Numbered from the stretch's first letter, positions 45,901 to 60,517 are shown. The stretch is DNA of 64,000 bases from Lineus longissimus (GCF_910592395.1 NC_088319.1:13454001-13518000); one strand, 5' to 3'. Made by a program: numbers and translations. The notes: generated by a model not told the origin, from the letters alone.

Positions 45901-47330
45901 TTTTGAAAGGACTAATGATAGGCACGTCTGTTTTTCGGTCAGAGTTGTCACCCAAAAATTGCTCGCTCGTCTTCCAATTCGACGGGTCTTGGCAGATTGA
46001 TATCTCAAATACCTTTGTTGGTCTCAACTTACTGATTAATGGATTGCTTAGGCGGACATAAAACTGCATCTGATTGATTGATGATGACAAGTAAAACAAC
46101 TTATGAATCAGGTGGCGCAAAAGTGCGCTTTGCTGAAGTCAGAAATAATTGACAGAATTTCTTTGTAGGTGAATCACTAGGGGTAAAAAGACGAGAGGTC
46201 ATTCATCCGTCTCAGAATCCGTCCGGCACCATACTCAGGTTGTTTCTTCAGCCATTAACCCATGGTCCACGGTAGTCAAGTTGAGATCGGTCCTGTAATT
46301 CCCTTTTTATTGTACGCGACGTCATCAATTTCATTGAGGCTTTTCTGTTTCAAGTCGTCGACTAAAATGTTAACCTCCATCCCTCAATGAAGACTAGTGA
46401 TACAAATATAAGTGATGGCACCAAGCATTACATGACGAAAACATGTGTATATCTGTTCAATAATCACATCTGAAAAAAAAACATTGTCGACGCAGTAAAA
46501 CATCTGCCACAATCATTTCGATTTCCCCGAAGCCAATAACGACACCTGTAACAATTTCTTCTTTGCAGCTGGAAGCCTCTTGTTTGTTTCCTCATCTGTC
46601 TTGCGTACCTTGTTTATTTGATTTGCTTTCGTGCTTGCGACCACATGTTCATTGGAAAGAAGCATTTTTAGAGAGGTTCTTTCTATACCTACAGTAGAGT
46701 CGTTGTGTATCATGCGTCACCTGACCTCGGGAATGTTATCAATCTTATGGCCAGGTAGACGTCAGAAACCACGATCCATGTACTTGTCATGTTGCATGCT
46801 GCCACAACTGGACGTCGCAAGAAAGATAGTCACATCTCAAAAGATATACGTGTACCAATATAACAATTTTGGTTGTACCACCTGTTTCTGTGTTTTAAAC
46901 AATAGACATCTTGAGAGACCATGATTCTTTTATATGGGAAACAGATAAAAAACGTTTCAATCAGTTTTTCAGCTTGAAAGCAGAAACACTACAAACCTTA
47001 AGGCAAAGTTCCTCCTTTCGTTCTAAGATGGCTCGAGTGCAGTATATATCCATGCCTGGTAGTTAGTTAATAGCTTTTTGTTTTACGGGAGTCTCTGGCT
47101 TAGGGTTAACCCGACATAGTGGCAACTCGACGATGTTGGTTGTAAAGCTGGTCACTGATTGTTTGGTGTTCTGGCGTCAAATTTGGATCACCCAAATAGT
47201 CAACAGTCGCGGATCCAGAAATTTAGGAACTGGCTTTTCTTAATACAGTAACAGTATCAAGAATTAGAACAAAAAAGTATTCGCAATGTACATGTACAAA
47301 ATGTTTTGCCCAGTATATATCATCCGAACC
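42990..47330. other. Intergenic, no convincing gene
   Basis: This is the start of a long gene-poor stretch. A possible LINE 3' tail lies at 43126-43407 on the minus strand, but it is too degraded to call. A GGGCGTAGCTAGC repeat piece is at 43480-43545. Degenerate internal duplications (segments with TTTATTTATGGCTAAGGTGG-like sequence) occur around 44360-44790. Open frames of 60-105 codons have no family likeness. Confidence 0.45.
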
Positions 47331-47337
47331 GAGAGTT

Positions 47338-48426
47338 CTATAGTAAGACGAAATGCCGTGGAAATATTTATCGAAGTTTATCAAGAAGTTGAAATCACCT
47401 TCAACCTTGAGAACTGTCTTTAAATTCTTAGCATGTCCTCGACCTGATCACACATGTTGCAACTGTTCATTGTGGCGTGACTTCTCCATCCCAATTGATG
47501 GATGATTGGCCTAAGGTCACTGAATGTACGACGACAACAAATAGCCCATGTACATGTATAGTAAGACGAAATGTCGTTGAAATATTTATCAAAGTTTATC
47601 AAGAAGTTGAAATCACCTTCAACCTTGAGAACTGTCTTTAAATTCTTAGCATGTCCTCGACCTGATCACACATGTTGCAACTATTCATTGTAGCGTGACT
47701 TCTCCATCCCAATTGATGGATGATTGGCCTAAGGTCACTGAATGTACGACGACAACAAATAGCCCATGTACATGTATAGTAAGACGAAATGTCGTTGAAA
47801 TATTTATCAAAGTTTATCAAGAAGTTGAAATCACCTTCAACCTTGAGAACTGTCTTTAAATTCTTAGCATGTCCTCGACCTGATCACACATGTTGCAACT
47901 GTTCATTGTAGCGTGACTTCTCCATCCCAATTGATGGATGATTGGCCTAAGGTCACTGAATGTACGACGACAACAAATAGCCCATGTACATGTATAGTAA
48001 GACGAAATGTCGTTGAAATATTTATCAAAGTTTATCAAGAAGTTGAAATCACCTTCAACCTTGAGAACTGTCTTTAAATTCTTAGCATGTCCTCGACCTG
48101 ATCACACATGTTGCAACTATTCATTGTAGCGTGACTTCTCCATCCCAATTGATGGATGATTGGCCTAAGGTCACTGAATGTACGACGACAACAAATAGCC
48201 CATGTACATGTATAGTAAGACGAAATGTCGTTGAAATATTTATCAAAGTTTATCAAGAAGTTGAAATCACCTTCAACCTCGAGAACTGTCTTTAAATTCT
48301 TAGCATGTCCTCGACCTGATCACACATGTTGCAACTGTTCATTGTAGCGTGACTTCTCCATCCCAATTGATGGATGATTGGCCTAAGGTCACTGAATGTA
48401 TGACGACAACAAATAGCCCATGTACA
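47338..48426. repeat. Five-copy tandem array, 218-bp unit
   Basis: Five head-to-tail copies of a 218-bp unit are almost identical inside the array, with more changes in the first and last copies. Four copies have the same 60-codon minus-strand frame (47420, 47638, 47856, 48074). That frame is open simply because the copies are identical. One site alternates G, A, G, A, G along the array (AACTGTTC against AACTATTC), which points to growth by dimers. No family recognised. Confidence 0.92.
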
Positions 48427-48588
48427 CGAGAAATTCATTATGTACATCTCTTGGGACTTCCGACTCCTTTAGAAACACTGCTATGTTTTCACTGTTACCC
48501 CGGTCGTGTTCATTATGGTTTGTCAAGGTCTTACACCGACATATTAAGCGCGTTTAGGGACCATCGCAGAAGCGGCTTCAGAAGTTAA

Positions 48589-48745
48589 AGTTTGGTTTTA
48601 TAGTCTGATATCAACTGCGGTGGAGGTATTATCTGAATTTCCCTTCAACCGCCCATACGTGGCACTCCTCTCAGCATCTTAACCCAGGTCTACCATGTAA
48701 CCTTTAGGCAGATCTTCGGTGAGCTGGTCATTCAGCGCCAGGGAA
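48589..48745 (-). mobile_element. SINE tail, same family as 27543-27790
   Basis: GTTTGGTTTTATAGTCTGAT followed by ATCAACTGCGGTGGAGGT matches the tail of the SINE at 27543. ATTCAGCGCCAG also corresponds to ATTCAGCGCTAC there. The tRNA-like head is not recognised here, so the copy is probably truncated. Confidence 0.5.
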
Positions 48746-51700
48746 TGGTCAAAAAACGAAGTCATCCGTCAATTTTGGCGAAGTGTCGTAAGGCTGCAGA
48801 CCAAAATCCCAGTCACTCTTCAAGCAGGGATGCAAAAATCGAGGGCACCGCAATCAAAATAGTGGTCACAGAACGTGGTTCTTTCCAGTCAATTCACAGC
48901 AAATCGGGCGTACGGACTCTCCAACTGATTGCAAACTCCATTACCGACAGTGTTGGTAACTGATTGCGGCTGACCATCTTTGACGCACCTTGAATATCTG
49001 AACAAATCACGTAGCGCAAAAATGAGAACTTAGTCGAATAGGGGTCTTTGTTATCTTATATCATGTCGAATTCACAAAGAAAGGCATTTTTCTGTGGGCT
49101 CGTTTATTGGTTTCGTCTAGCGTGTTTTATTTGACGATAGAGGCATCTTAATTAGTTCCGTGATGTTCGCTTTCCTATCTTTTCTTTGAAGATGAAATTT
49201 CTCTGTTTTCGCTTAGCGTCTGATATCATTGGTCCCACAAACTTTTTCTTTATGTAAGATTTCTGATAGTGTCAAGAGTGTGCCGAAATTTCCCAGCCAA
49301 TCTACTACAGGACAGGACAGAAAAATTGTCCCAACCTCAGTCCTCCTGTCAATCCATAACTGCCCCACAATATTATTGATGATTTTCCCTTCAAATTTCT
49401 TGGCAGAAGTGCTTACAGATTCCACACCTATATATAAGTGCCTTCACCACCAGCATTGACTCGCCTTCGGGATATTCTAGTAAAATACTCGAGTCCTCGC
49501 CACGAAGGGTTACTGCCGAGCCATTCTTAGTCGCGTCGTCTTCTAAACTAATTACACAGATGTCAACGTACATATCAGGCTTCGACATGTACATGTAATT
49601 GCCTCTGGGTGACCTGCCTATCGGGAAGTGCAAACAAGCTCAAGGTTCCGGTGCAACTTTCGCTGTCACCGGGCTTCACAGTTACCACAAGTCATGAACG
49701 AAAAGGGTTTCGTAATTAAGTAGAGATGTTTTGTAGAGCGGTTAAGTGGCCAGTATCTAAACATTGAAATGTTTCGAAATAAACGACTCAAACTAAACGA
49801 GTCAAGTAAATGGTTCGAACATGAAATCATTATCGCTGTGGTCTGAGAGTTTAAAAACGATGTGTCGGAAAATGTAAATGTCTATTGCACAGTAGGCCTA
49901 ACGCATGCACGTAATGAGATAAAAGAAACTGGAAAACAAAACGTGTCAATCTCAGTCGATTATATTTTGCCGTAGTTTGGTCGATTGATGATTGATATTG
50001 TTGGAGTAATTTCTAATAAAAAGTGAACAACATATTTTTGTGTCACCTAGTATACGTATAGAAGATATGAACCTTGGCCACAATGCAGATCGTGATGGGA
50101 TTAGCTAGCTTGTCTCGAGCCTGGTACCGATCTTGGCCTGGTCGACTGTGATAACCTCACGTCCTTCAGGTTAATTGTGTTAAACCAGTCCAAGACACCA
50201 TAACTAAGTTACACGCGCTGTGTGCTGCCCGGGGGGCAACTACGCGCCATGACTCGTTGATAATAGTGAACTCCCACCATGAATGAAGAACGATGGAAGA
50301 TAGGTGCAGACCATCTTGAGGAAATCCGGGGTTAATGTCTCCTTCTCCGGCCCTGCACACAAACCACTGAGACAATACCCCTCGTTTGCTCTGTAACGTT
50401 GTCATTTGGAAAAATAATTACAGTCGTGTACCTTGTAGATTCAGCAAAGCCAATAACCAAAGAAAATGAGAAAACAGTTGGCTGCTGCTATGATTATTTT
50501 TGTTTCATAGCTCATGAACACCTGGCCAAACAAGCAAAGAAATCCGCACATAAACCACTTTGAATTTTAACTTTAAAATTAAAACGGAAATTGAAACTAG
50601 AAACTGAGAGTAGCAGCTCGTACAGTGAACGTAAATTAATCATTTCGATACGCTTTGACAGTTATATGTCTTTTGCAGTGATCATTAGCTGTATGAAATT
50701 GACATGTACATGGTGAATGCCCTTGCCAATTACTTACTCCATTCTTCTACTTCAATTACTTTTCAAAGTTCCCCATGATGAAAAAGTGGCACGTTTTTCA
50801 AGTTAGTAAAGTATATAACTATGCCCCTGTTTAATGGTCTTGAGGTAATTTGCTCTTTGAAATTGTTCAACGGATCACAAGATCCTCGGGCGTTTCAAAT
50901 TACTAGTAGGCTATATTGACTGCGTGAATCAAATGGCTAAACCCCAGTTGGTGTATTTTGATTCTAGCGAAGGATCTTGTGAAATGTGTGATGATTTAAA
51001 TCAAGATTTAATAAAAACTAATCTTTATCAATTTCCTAGGACTTTTCAAACTTCTACACCGGGACCAACCGGGAATCGAACCCGTGACCTCAGAGTTATG
51101 CCTGATGCTTCCACTGTCGCGCCACTCAAACCGCCCCACACAACCACCAGCCTAGTAATTTTCATGCTGGGCTAAGATTGATAAGACTTCTATAGCTGTC
51201 ATTGGCCGAGATTGACAAGATGCCCTCTGGGGCTGTCATTAGCCACGATGACACCAACAGCGACGTATCTCCAACCATCGTTGCGAATGAGGTTGATGAT
51301 CTAGTCTTGTTTTTATATTACTTGTCGGTGTCCGTGTCCAATTCCCAAATCAAATTAACAAAAACCAGTGTGATACGTGTTTCGAAAGATTATCATGGAA
51401 GACGAAAAAAATAAAACAGCCCATTATCCCAAATGGATCGACGGAAGCCAGATTAAAAAGTTCAGCGACCAAAATGGAAAATAATTGCAAATATAGTTGC
51501 TGAGGGTCGTATAATACCGGTAGATCACGCGGCGTCCTGTCATATACCCTGTTCGCAAATGTAGAAAAGATTCCTCTAAGAAACTTAGTTAAAAAAGCTA
51601 TTATATTTAGTTTACATCGTGTACATCGTGTACATCAAAATCCCATATATCTAGTTTCGGGTACAAGTACAATCAGTCATGTTGTACATTTGTAACAAGA

Positions 51701-54700
51701 ATCTTTCAACTAGATACAATTTCGACTTGGGTGGGCAAAAATTAATCACGTTTCGTCTCGTCTTGGTCTATAACCTGGATATAAACTAATATATATATGA
51801 TAGTGAGCAATATCCTGTATGTTGTATTTGAGTAATTGTTTTGGGTAAGCCGTCTTCAGACAACCCGTCGGCCTTGGTCTGCGCGGTGATGATAACACCC
51901 TTCTGTGTGTCATTCCTCAAACTAACTTGTAATTGTGACGACCATTAGTAATAACAATATATGTATTTCGCGTGTCGCGAAGTGTTTGTCCTGTTATCCT
52001 CGCTATACAGTAACGGTAATCCTAATTGTACAGAGGACAGATTAGTTCAGAGCCTTTGCGGTACTAAAAATACCTCTGGACCTTGGCCTGTATATGATAA
52101 GGCAAGTATAATGGAAATAACCGAAGGAGAGAACGACAGATTAAGTTAACACCAGCATTAGTGAAACTTACCTTAGCACTAAGTCTAATGGACTTAACTG
52201 GAGGAGATGTTAAACTAACGCCAGCATTAGTGGCAAACGTCTTTTTGTCTACCAGGCCCGAAACGGCATCAAGTCAAAACGGTTCCACTTCTATTTGTCT
52301 AAATTCACTACTGAGATTCTATTCGCAGCTTTTCTTTTGAATAACAGTCAAATTAATTGACACTATCACTATGTTTTTAAAAAAAATTGGCTCAGTTGTG
52401 AAGTACAAGAGACTTTGAAATTCTTTTTTATCGCCTCTGAATTTTCAGTTTGGCCATGAATATTCTACTATGTAAACTACTGACAGAATAAGGTGAGGTA
52501 TACATTCATTACATGCACGCTGGGATTAAGCAATTTAAAAGCAATTTAAAAGCTGTTAAAACTCATATTAACTTCTAACTTTAAATATTTAAAACAGACT
52601 TCCTGAGAGCATCCCTCCAACTATATTAGTATTCTCTGATAAAAAGTGTCGAAAACTGACAAGCAAGTTGTTAATAGATGACCTCGATAAAGTTGTTGAC
52701 GTTTCCAATTAAAATAAGCTTAAATTTGAATTTAAGGGAAATGACTGACAAATATTTAATGACTTTGAGGACCAACAGGAAAGGCCATTCGGTATTACCT
52801 ATAGTTGCCGGCTGCGCAGTGAGTGCTAACGACATACACCAGCTGCTATTGAGGTGAATAAATCATCATGCGATCAAGCCATTTCAACGAGAAATTGACA
52901 GGATATTTTTATCATAAAAGAACGAAAGCCCTTTTTCCGTCTTCTTAAGCAAGAAGTATTTGTAAAAGTTAATCTTGAATTGCTGCTCAAGGTTTGGCTT
53001 TATTTCTTTTTAAGATTTTTTTAAAAAGAAAACTAAAAAGCCTATTTCTGCATTTGATGATCGCCAGCTCAGGGCTACTACTATTTCTATGTTTCTGTAT
53101 TACAAGGTTAATAAAATTAGCATGCAGTTGATAACAACATCTAACGGCACTGGAACCACAGCTTTTCGTATTCACGGTGCCCACTCGACCGAATATGGCC
53201 AGTTGCAGCCCGAATCTTGTCCCAAAGGTATTTTGTAAGTGATAGAATACACTTTCACCAGTAACTAATGTCGGGCTTGAGTATTGTCACCGGAAATCTA
53301 TTCCCCAAGCAAAGCGGTCGTATCGATTGGGCACCGCGGTATTAGATTTGAACGATCGGAAATTAAACTGAAATCGAAAAAATCGGCCCATCGATTTCGT
53401 ATTACTCAATTTAATCAATCATGCGGGTGCACTCTCCACCGAAAACGAGGAAACTATTTTTGCCCGCTAAAAAACTTAAACCACCATCATGCAATATTCC
53501 AATCAAACAGTATTTACCAGAATCGAGAAAAAAAAAGATTGGACGAAATACATGTAATACAAAATATACTTATGCGGGGAGTTTTTTTCATCCAAGTTTG
53601 CCTGACTTTTTTTTCATTGCAATCGGATGGCTTCCACATACACTACTAATCCAATAAGCATCAACTTCCGCTGATTGAAATTGACAATTTTTCATATCAA
53701 CTGACATAAAGAGCGATGTTTGCGTTGACTCACTCTTTCGATCTGTCAGAGGAATCTGAATAAATGCAGGTAACTAACACCAAAACACGGACGCTGAGCA
53801 AAACTGGCAATGTGTCAGAATATCGGGTGTGCCACGCAAATGGTTTTCACTGAGGAAATTTTAAAACTATTTTGAATAAAAAGGTGTATGGAGAAATCAA
53901 ATTGATAGCGTTCGGTTTCTAAGAAACGTTTTATGCTGGGCTATTTTTAAACTTGCGTATAACGATACCGTTTTCCCCGCAAAGACGATGCAGTCATAAT
54001 GTTATTTTGCCCGTTACCTGGCAGTTAAAAAAATCAAATGAAGCCGTCCCAGCACACGGTCTTTGGTCTTTAAACAAAGCCCGCTCGCCCGCTCGTTCGC
54101 TCGTTCGCTCTTCTGTCCTATCAAAATAATAAGCTGCATAGACGGCACAGAGCGGTATTTCATCATAAAAAATCATAAGGGCAAAAAAACGCTCGATGGA
54201 CGACACAAAACCGCGTTTACAGTATGTCAGCATCATTCCTAGAGAGATCCACGCGTCACTGATCGATTTATTGTGAGGTTCCTTGAACCCGTCCTGGCTG
54301 TGACATTCACTGATTCCAGCGGGGCGTGGAGTGCTTCTATTGTCGCACCCAGCCCATCAACACCTGGTCTTGACATTATTCGAACCGATGGACTGTGATC
54401 AAGCTTTGTATGAACTGTCACTCTTTGGATCTGTTGTTGCTGACGTGACGTACATGCATGACAGTTCTGATGAATCAGTTTGATTATTGGAGTATACGCT
54501 GACATCAATTTCGTTCTTGCCTGACACATCCGGAACAATATGGTAACCTTGTAGCCCCAGGAAAGGTAGGCGTTTATCCTTCGGGCGAGAGAAAGATTTT
54601 CATTATCTATAGGGGTAATTGAAGCCAATTCGTGATTATACTTGGCGAACAAGTCCGAAGGTGACGCTGATATTCTCTAAAATAATCGTTGCGAAAACTT

Positions 54701-57700
54701 TGGCACTGGAAAATACTTGAAAAGCGATAAATCAGTCAGATTTAGTTTGTGTAATTAGATATTGGGAGCTACTAACTGTAGCATTGAAGGTGATAGGGCA
54801 GCTGACTGCTTGGTAATCATGCCCTCGATAACTCCGTTGGTCGGTTATAACAGCTGTGACTCTCCATGATACAACCCACGCCTAAGCCAACCTTGTAGTC
54901 ACCCGACAACAGCTCAAGGAAATTGAAATCCTGAGAGAGTGGCTAAATTAAATTGAAACAAATCAATTCACATGTTACCATGTGATATGCCTTGGGTGAT
55001 CGAGGGATCAAACTCTCGTTGGACTCTCGGGACAAATCGGCAAAAGTGACGTTTATAGTTGGAGATTTGTGACAGCTTATAAGATTGATATCAATATCGA
55101 TTGACGTGAATACACCTCGTGACTGCCGTGTATAGTGTTCATTTGCATGTACATGTACATGTATGAAAGGGAGCGCATCGTTTCGACGGCAGCAATACAG
55201 AATATTCGATGAAGTCATGGGCGGTGCGATGAGTTACACGCGCTGTGTTATATTAAACGGAATGGAACTCGCAACGGCCCCCAAAAGATATGTTCAGGAT
55301 GGTTTGTGCCGACAACTCGTTATTCTTTAGGCGGGGTAGAATTGAAATTAACACTGCACTGTTGGGTCTCTGCACTAGAATCAAGACCGTTGGGTAGGCC
55401 TACAGCTCCAATTCCTATCCAAAGCCTTTGGTTCGGCCCGACATTTGAAATCATCCTTCCCGGTCTCGGTTTTAGTTCAGCGACACTCATTGCGGTGTCA
55501 GTTCCTTTAACAACGTTTTTTAGCAATGGAAAGAAGAATGATTGGTAGGAGTGGACATCAAATTAATCAAATTGGAACAAATGACCCTTGGTAAAAAACA
55601 TCCCTAGAGCCTGACTAAGACTCCTCTACTGGTTAATTACTTGACAACAACGTCTTATTTATTTAGGAATCTCGAGGTGATCGTATATCATCATCTTAGG
55701 TTGGAAAAGTTTGAGCGTAATCCTTAAAGATTTAAATGGTGCCATCGCAAGATGGATGCCTTATAGCTTCCAGACGCATCCATCATGGACTCGGATAAGA
55801 ACTGACCGCACGGCTTAGTATTTGTATAGCTTGTAGAACAGTTAGAAACCTGGCTTTGTTATTTTCGGAAACCAACTTTCTGTTGGATTTGCTTGAAGTA
55901 CACTTGTGCTTTCCACATTCTTGTACTCCTTTGCACTCATTCTTTGCAGTGCCTTAAGGATTTTACTTTATTTCTCCCTGCAACCCGCAGATCATTGACA
56001 TGGCCCCGGCCATGGTTTGACTTATTTAAAAGTAGACGTGAGCAGAAACTCGCAATGAATAAGAGTAAATGTTTTGTTGACGACCTTTATTTGCTGGCTT
56101 TTGAAATTTCACTCTGTTTTTCCTAAGTATTGGAAAGTATTTTCACGACGCGAAATTAAAACGCTCGCAAAATAAGGCAGTGCCCAGTATTCAGAGCACT
56201 TAATGGCTTTTTGCTGAGTACAGTTACCCGACTACCCCATACATCCATTTTAGGTAAACCGGCCGGGTAGTCAGAGCATAGCTCGCATTTCCAGAAATGA
56301 GCAAATTCTTTGAAATTAAAAAAAAAACATGGATCGATTGAACTGCTCACCGTGTAGTGTAAGTGCCGCAGTTCACGATGATATATCCAAGAAACGAGAT
56401 CGCCAGATTAAGTGTGCGCATCTTGTCAATCGAGTGGAACATAAACATGGCTGTTACCATTATTAAACTGCCCAAGTATGCATTTGTCAAAGTGTCTTTG
56501 GGACAATCCCCAATAAACAGCATATTTTTGCTTCTCCTTATTTTTGCGAATAATCAAAATTTGTTTTTCATGATTTTTATCTTGGCAGGCAACATGTATA
56601 TACGAGCCTTCCAATCAAAAAAGTATCTTCGAGATTTTCATCCGCCTAAGTAATTGCTCACAAAATCTTGGTAGGCTAGATTAGCCGCCATATGTGGTCA
56701 ACGATACTTTATTGATTAGTAAAAGTGGGCAGAGGTCACGATAAAATCGTCAACCCATATTGAGAAAAAAGAGATAATTCGAATTAAGCATTGTTCCTTG
56801 TACACCCTTCGTATAAAAACGAATCAATTCGTCCTGACCTTTGACCAGTTATATAATCAGTAACGGACAAGAAACGGCACCCTGAGAAAAAAACAGGCCC
56901 GATCGCATGATTGAATAGACTCACAACGGACGTCCGATCGAGCTTTTCTTCCCGGAACATTATTACAAAATCCATTTACTTCTTGTAAAGAAACCAAGTG
57001 ACAATGCAAAAACCGTTACTTGTCCAATTACGAAGGCAAAAGTCTGTTTGTTGATCTCAGAGGTTTTCGCTCGGCTGCTTAGACCAGCCTTGTTTTTCTT
57101 GAGAGCGGAATGGATATTTGTTATTTTCTTTGATCTTTTTGTGTCGAGGGATTCTGATCCTTAATTTGCTTTATCGATAGCGTTGAACCGGCCATGTCGA
57201 GTTTTCCTGCCTAAGAACCGATGGAGACTGATATGGCTGATCTGGCATGTCAGGACGAGACCGTCTACCAGGGAACCCGTGGAGAAGACTTAATTGTACA
57301 ATATATTTGCGTTATCCAGTCGGAGGCAGGAACTCTTATTGTGACAAAACTATTCTCATAAATGCGTAGGCGAAGCCAGAGCCAGAGGGGTCTGAGTGCG
57401 ACACATTCCTCTTTTTGGAAAAACCGCTGAAATAGACAGAGAAAAATACTTCAGGACTTCAAAATTTGCCCGTAATGTCCCATCTTAATCTAGTCCTCAA
57501 ACACTCTTCCGAGAAGAGGTTGGCAGGTACTGATGTGATAAGAAATAAAAACCAACCAACATCTAATGTCGTGTCGTAAAATGCCCACTAAGAACCAAGT
57601 TTTTCATCGTTCAATAATCTGCATCATTGCCCAGTCGCATGTGTGTAATTAATGCCCCCATCGATTCTGAATGAATAAATATAAATTTTTATCTTGCATT

Positions 57701-58195
57701 GTCGGCAGTTGACAGGTATAAACCCGGCAGAGTGAAATCAAATGAACCATTTATCCCAGCTTTCAAGAAAACCGCAAGTCCTTCAGGAAATTGCGTCATA
57801 CATAATTCAGTGAGCAATACCTGTCTCCAGTTTACGGTTCAAATGACGATTTATTGGCGGTTGTATCAAGTAATTCCTTATGACGCCGTCAGGGGCGATT
57901 TGTTATATTTATATATTAGTTATGTCACAGTGGTGCGTATGCAATATACATGAGAGTAATTTTGGCTATTTTCTGTGTCAGTGGGTGAGACATTATGATG
58001 ATGAATTGGAGCTACTAAAGTTTGCATGAGCCATGACGCAGGAGGAGAAGGAAATTGCTTCACTGCGGACATCACCAGAAAAACCCTACTTTCGTAATCT
58101 CCTAAAGGCCACCACGGTAATTAGTCACGTGCGGCGATTGACAAATAAGCGCGCCGCATTAGTATACTTGTAGTAGCCATGCTTTAAATAGGCCA
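48746..58195. other. Intergenic, no convincing gene
   Basis: Nearly 10 kb of AT-rich sequence. I see a SINE head at 51045-51150 and a CGCTCGTT microsatellite at 54085-54110, but no exon chain. A minus-strand pair of frames at 49213-49633 looks somewhat protein-like (for example VGQLWIDRRTEVGTIFLS) but has no family I recognise. AGTTACACGCGCTGTGT occurs at both 50209 and 55231, perhaps remnants of one repeat. Confidence 0.45.
51045..51150 (-). mobile_element. tRNA-like SINE head
   Basis: The minus strand has TTTGAGTGGCGCGACAGTGG (A-box region) and GGGTTCGATTCCCGGTTGG (B box plus T-stem), spaced as in a tRNA. The acceptor stem does not close well, so this is a SINE head or tRNA pseudogene rather than a working tRNA. 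Confidence 0.55.
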
Positions 58196-58432
58196 TTCAT
58201 GTGTGATCTCTCTGAATAGGCTGTGACTTTACAGTCTTTCTGTATATGTATACACACAATATTTTAATCCTTTGTTTTGTGGTCATTCTTTGTTGGGATT
58301 GTGATGTAATTGCATGATTGGGACGCGGTCTGGTGCAGTGTATGGGTATTACAAGTATGAATGCAGATTGGGTTTTGTGGCTGAGCTGGCAGTATGTTGA
58401 GAACTGTGGAGCAGAGCACAGCCGTATGGGAT

Positions 58433-58693
58433 CTAACTGTTGATCTTGGCTGTGTCCCTGGCCACTACTTGTTCTCTTTTTCGTGTACTTGTAGTTAATT
58501 ATCTGTATAAAGTTGGCCAAATAAAATGCATATGAAACCCAAATATTGTCAGTGCTGTTAGTTTTTTCTAACTGTTGATCTTGGCTGCGTCCCCGGCCAC
58601 TACTTGTTCTCTTTTTCTTGTACATGTAGTTAATTATCTGTATAAAGTTGGCGAAATAAAATACATATGAAACCCAAATATTGTCAGAGCTGT
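58433..58693. repeat. Tandem duplication, ~136-bp period
   Basis: CTAACTGTTGATCTTGGCTG through AACCCAAATATTGTCAG occurs twice, with few changes. Each copy holds AAATAAAAT on the plus strand. The 210-codon minus-strand open frame that crosses it repeats a 40-residue block because of this duplication. I do not take it as a gene. Confidence 0.8.
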
Positions 58694-60517
58694 TGGTTTT
58701 TTGGTTCGCATTTTGTTTACAAAGAAAACTAATATTGAACTTTGAATTTGAACTATGCTCTTCTTTGACTTCAAAATTCATTGTCACTGACTGAAGTCTT
58801 ACAGAAGGCTTGAAAGCTGCATCGGTCACCGATTATTATGCGTAATAGAAGTCAGACCAATAGCTCGTGCTCCAAAGCCCCAAACTATACGCACAAAGCT
58901 CTCAAGACAAACTGAACTATAGATTACAAATTAATTTTCGTTCATGTAGCTGGAATTTGACATTTCTGTCGTCTTCGTCTTTTTTGACATATCTTGCTCC
59001 TGGGGATACTGAAGTTACCCCTGTGTTCTGTACTGTAATGTACTTTAAATAAGTTTTTATTTTCATTTTCCAATTAAACAATTACAATTTGGGCATCGAC
59101 AAAGGATCATTGGGGCTGTTTATATGAACGTAGGAAAAAGGACACCGTTACAAATAGTGCATGAAAGAACTCTAGTATTACACAATGGGCTTGATTCGAA
59201 AAAACTCTACTCCAAAACACACTTAAATGATGGCTGATCAGCTGTTCTTTAATAGCAACTTCAAATCACAGTAAATGAAATGAAATCACCTGCCAACACA
59301 ATACACGTATATAGGAGACGAAATGGGCATCATCAGCAACACACCAAGATGACGCACTTCCGTTTCTCTTCATGTTGGCTTCATCAGATTAATCTCCTGG
59401 GAGTGACTTCTCCGTAAGGGGATTTTCTTCATACGTATGTGGTGGCCTTTGTCTTAAATAATTACATTGTAACACCAGGATGCTGGCAACTATAATATGC
59501 GTAAGAGGCAGCTTGATGTACTTCTCTCGGTCACGCGATGACAAATTGGATCTGACCTGTAAGGGCAGTGGCCACTGTTTGACATACAATACGTAGGCGT
59601 GATTGGTTGGTAACTCTCTAGAATGCCGACCCCGCCGTTAGGGAGTTCCATCATCGTTACCCATGTCTTATGTCTTATATAATTTACGCCACAATACTTT
59701 GACTTGATCTTCTAGGTCATTCGCTAAGACAATTATGATGATAAATGGACTATTTCGCAAGGGCCATATAGCTACCTGAAATTTGCGCTTGATCAATTTG
59801 ACACCGACATATGTATCAAAGCGATTGCTAATAAATTGTTCGGGAGAAGCAGGTTGGAAGTTTAAACTTTGATACATTTATGGTCTGTATACAATTTGTA
59901 TAAAATCAGTATAAAGCTTGATTCAATTTAGTACGGGTATGGAGAGTGCATGGCTGATTGGGGTAAATTCGAGCAGGCGTCTGGCATAGGGATAGGAGTT
60001 TGACAAAAAAAGTGTCTCATTAGTAAATTTTGGCTGGGCCTTTCAGTGGGATTGACACTATAAACTAACACTACTTTTACGAGAGAACACAAATCCTTTT
60101 CATCATTTCAAAAGAGACAACGAATGCAAGGAGGTCGTATGATATGTTCAGGATAAAAAAACACCCGGAAAAAAATCGGATTCTACAACAGAATATATTT
60201 TGTACAAGTCCTGTTAGATTTAGAGTATATCCGAGAAGGAAGTTCGACACCGGAGATGCAATAATATAGCCATCAAATGCTCTGCAAACAGCTTCCTATT
60301 CAGCACAAAACCAATAAAGTTCTTCAAAGATAAATGTTAACAAAATACACAATCTCATTTGGTCCATGATAAATTGATACGTTTTTCAGCTCCCCAGAAT
60401 CGGCAGCGCGAATGACTACAGGTCACAGGAGATACTGGCCGGACCTGAGTTATTTGTTTCTTCTTTCACCGTTCATTATCAGTTGACGGTATAATTAAGC
60501 ATTCAGCATGTTAAATG

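Noticed and set aside
45780-46061. 93-codon plus-strand frame starting MMDRDSNYQVRVGL
   Set aside because: It looks mildly protein-like but has no family match I know, no splice partners, and a local duplication of its 3' part near 45717.
47420-48256. Four identical 60-codon minus-strand frames as a small gene family
   Set aside because: They are identical because the 218-bp units are. There is no promoter, motif or selection signal visible.
51045-51150. Functional tRNA gene
   Set aside because: The A and B box regions are present but the acceptor and anticodon stems do not pair well. It fits a SINE head better.
54239-54652. 137-codon minus-strand open frame
   Set aside because: It has no recognisable domain, signal peptide or flanking exons. 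Its length is not exceptional for 64 kb.
58197-58829. 210-codon minus-strand open frame
   Set aside because: It spans a 136-bp tandem duplication and repeats its own residues. It has no motif and no splice framework, and the duplicated unit carries polyadenylation-like signals on the other strand.
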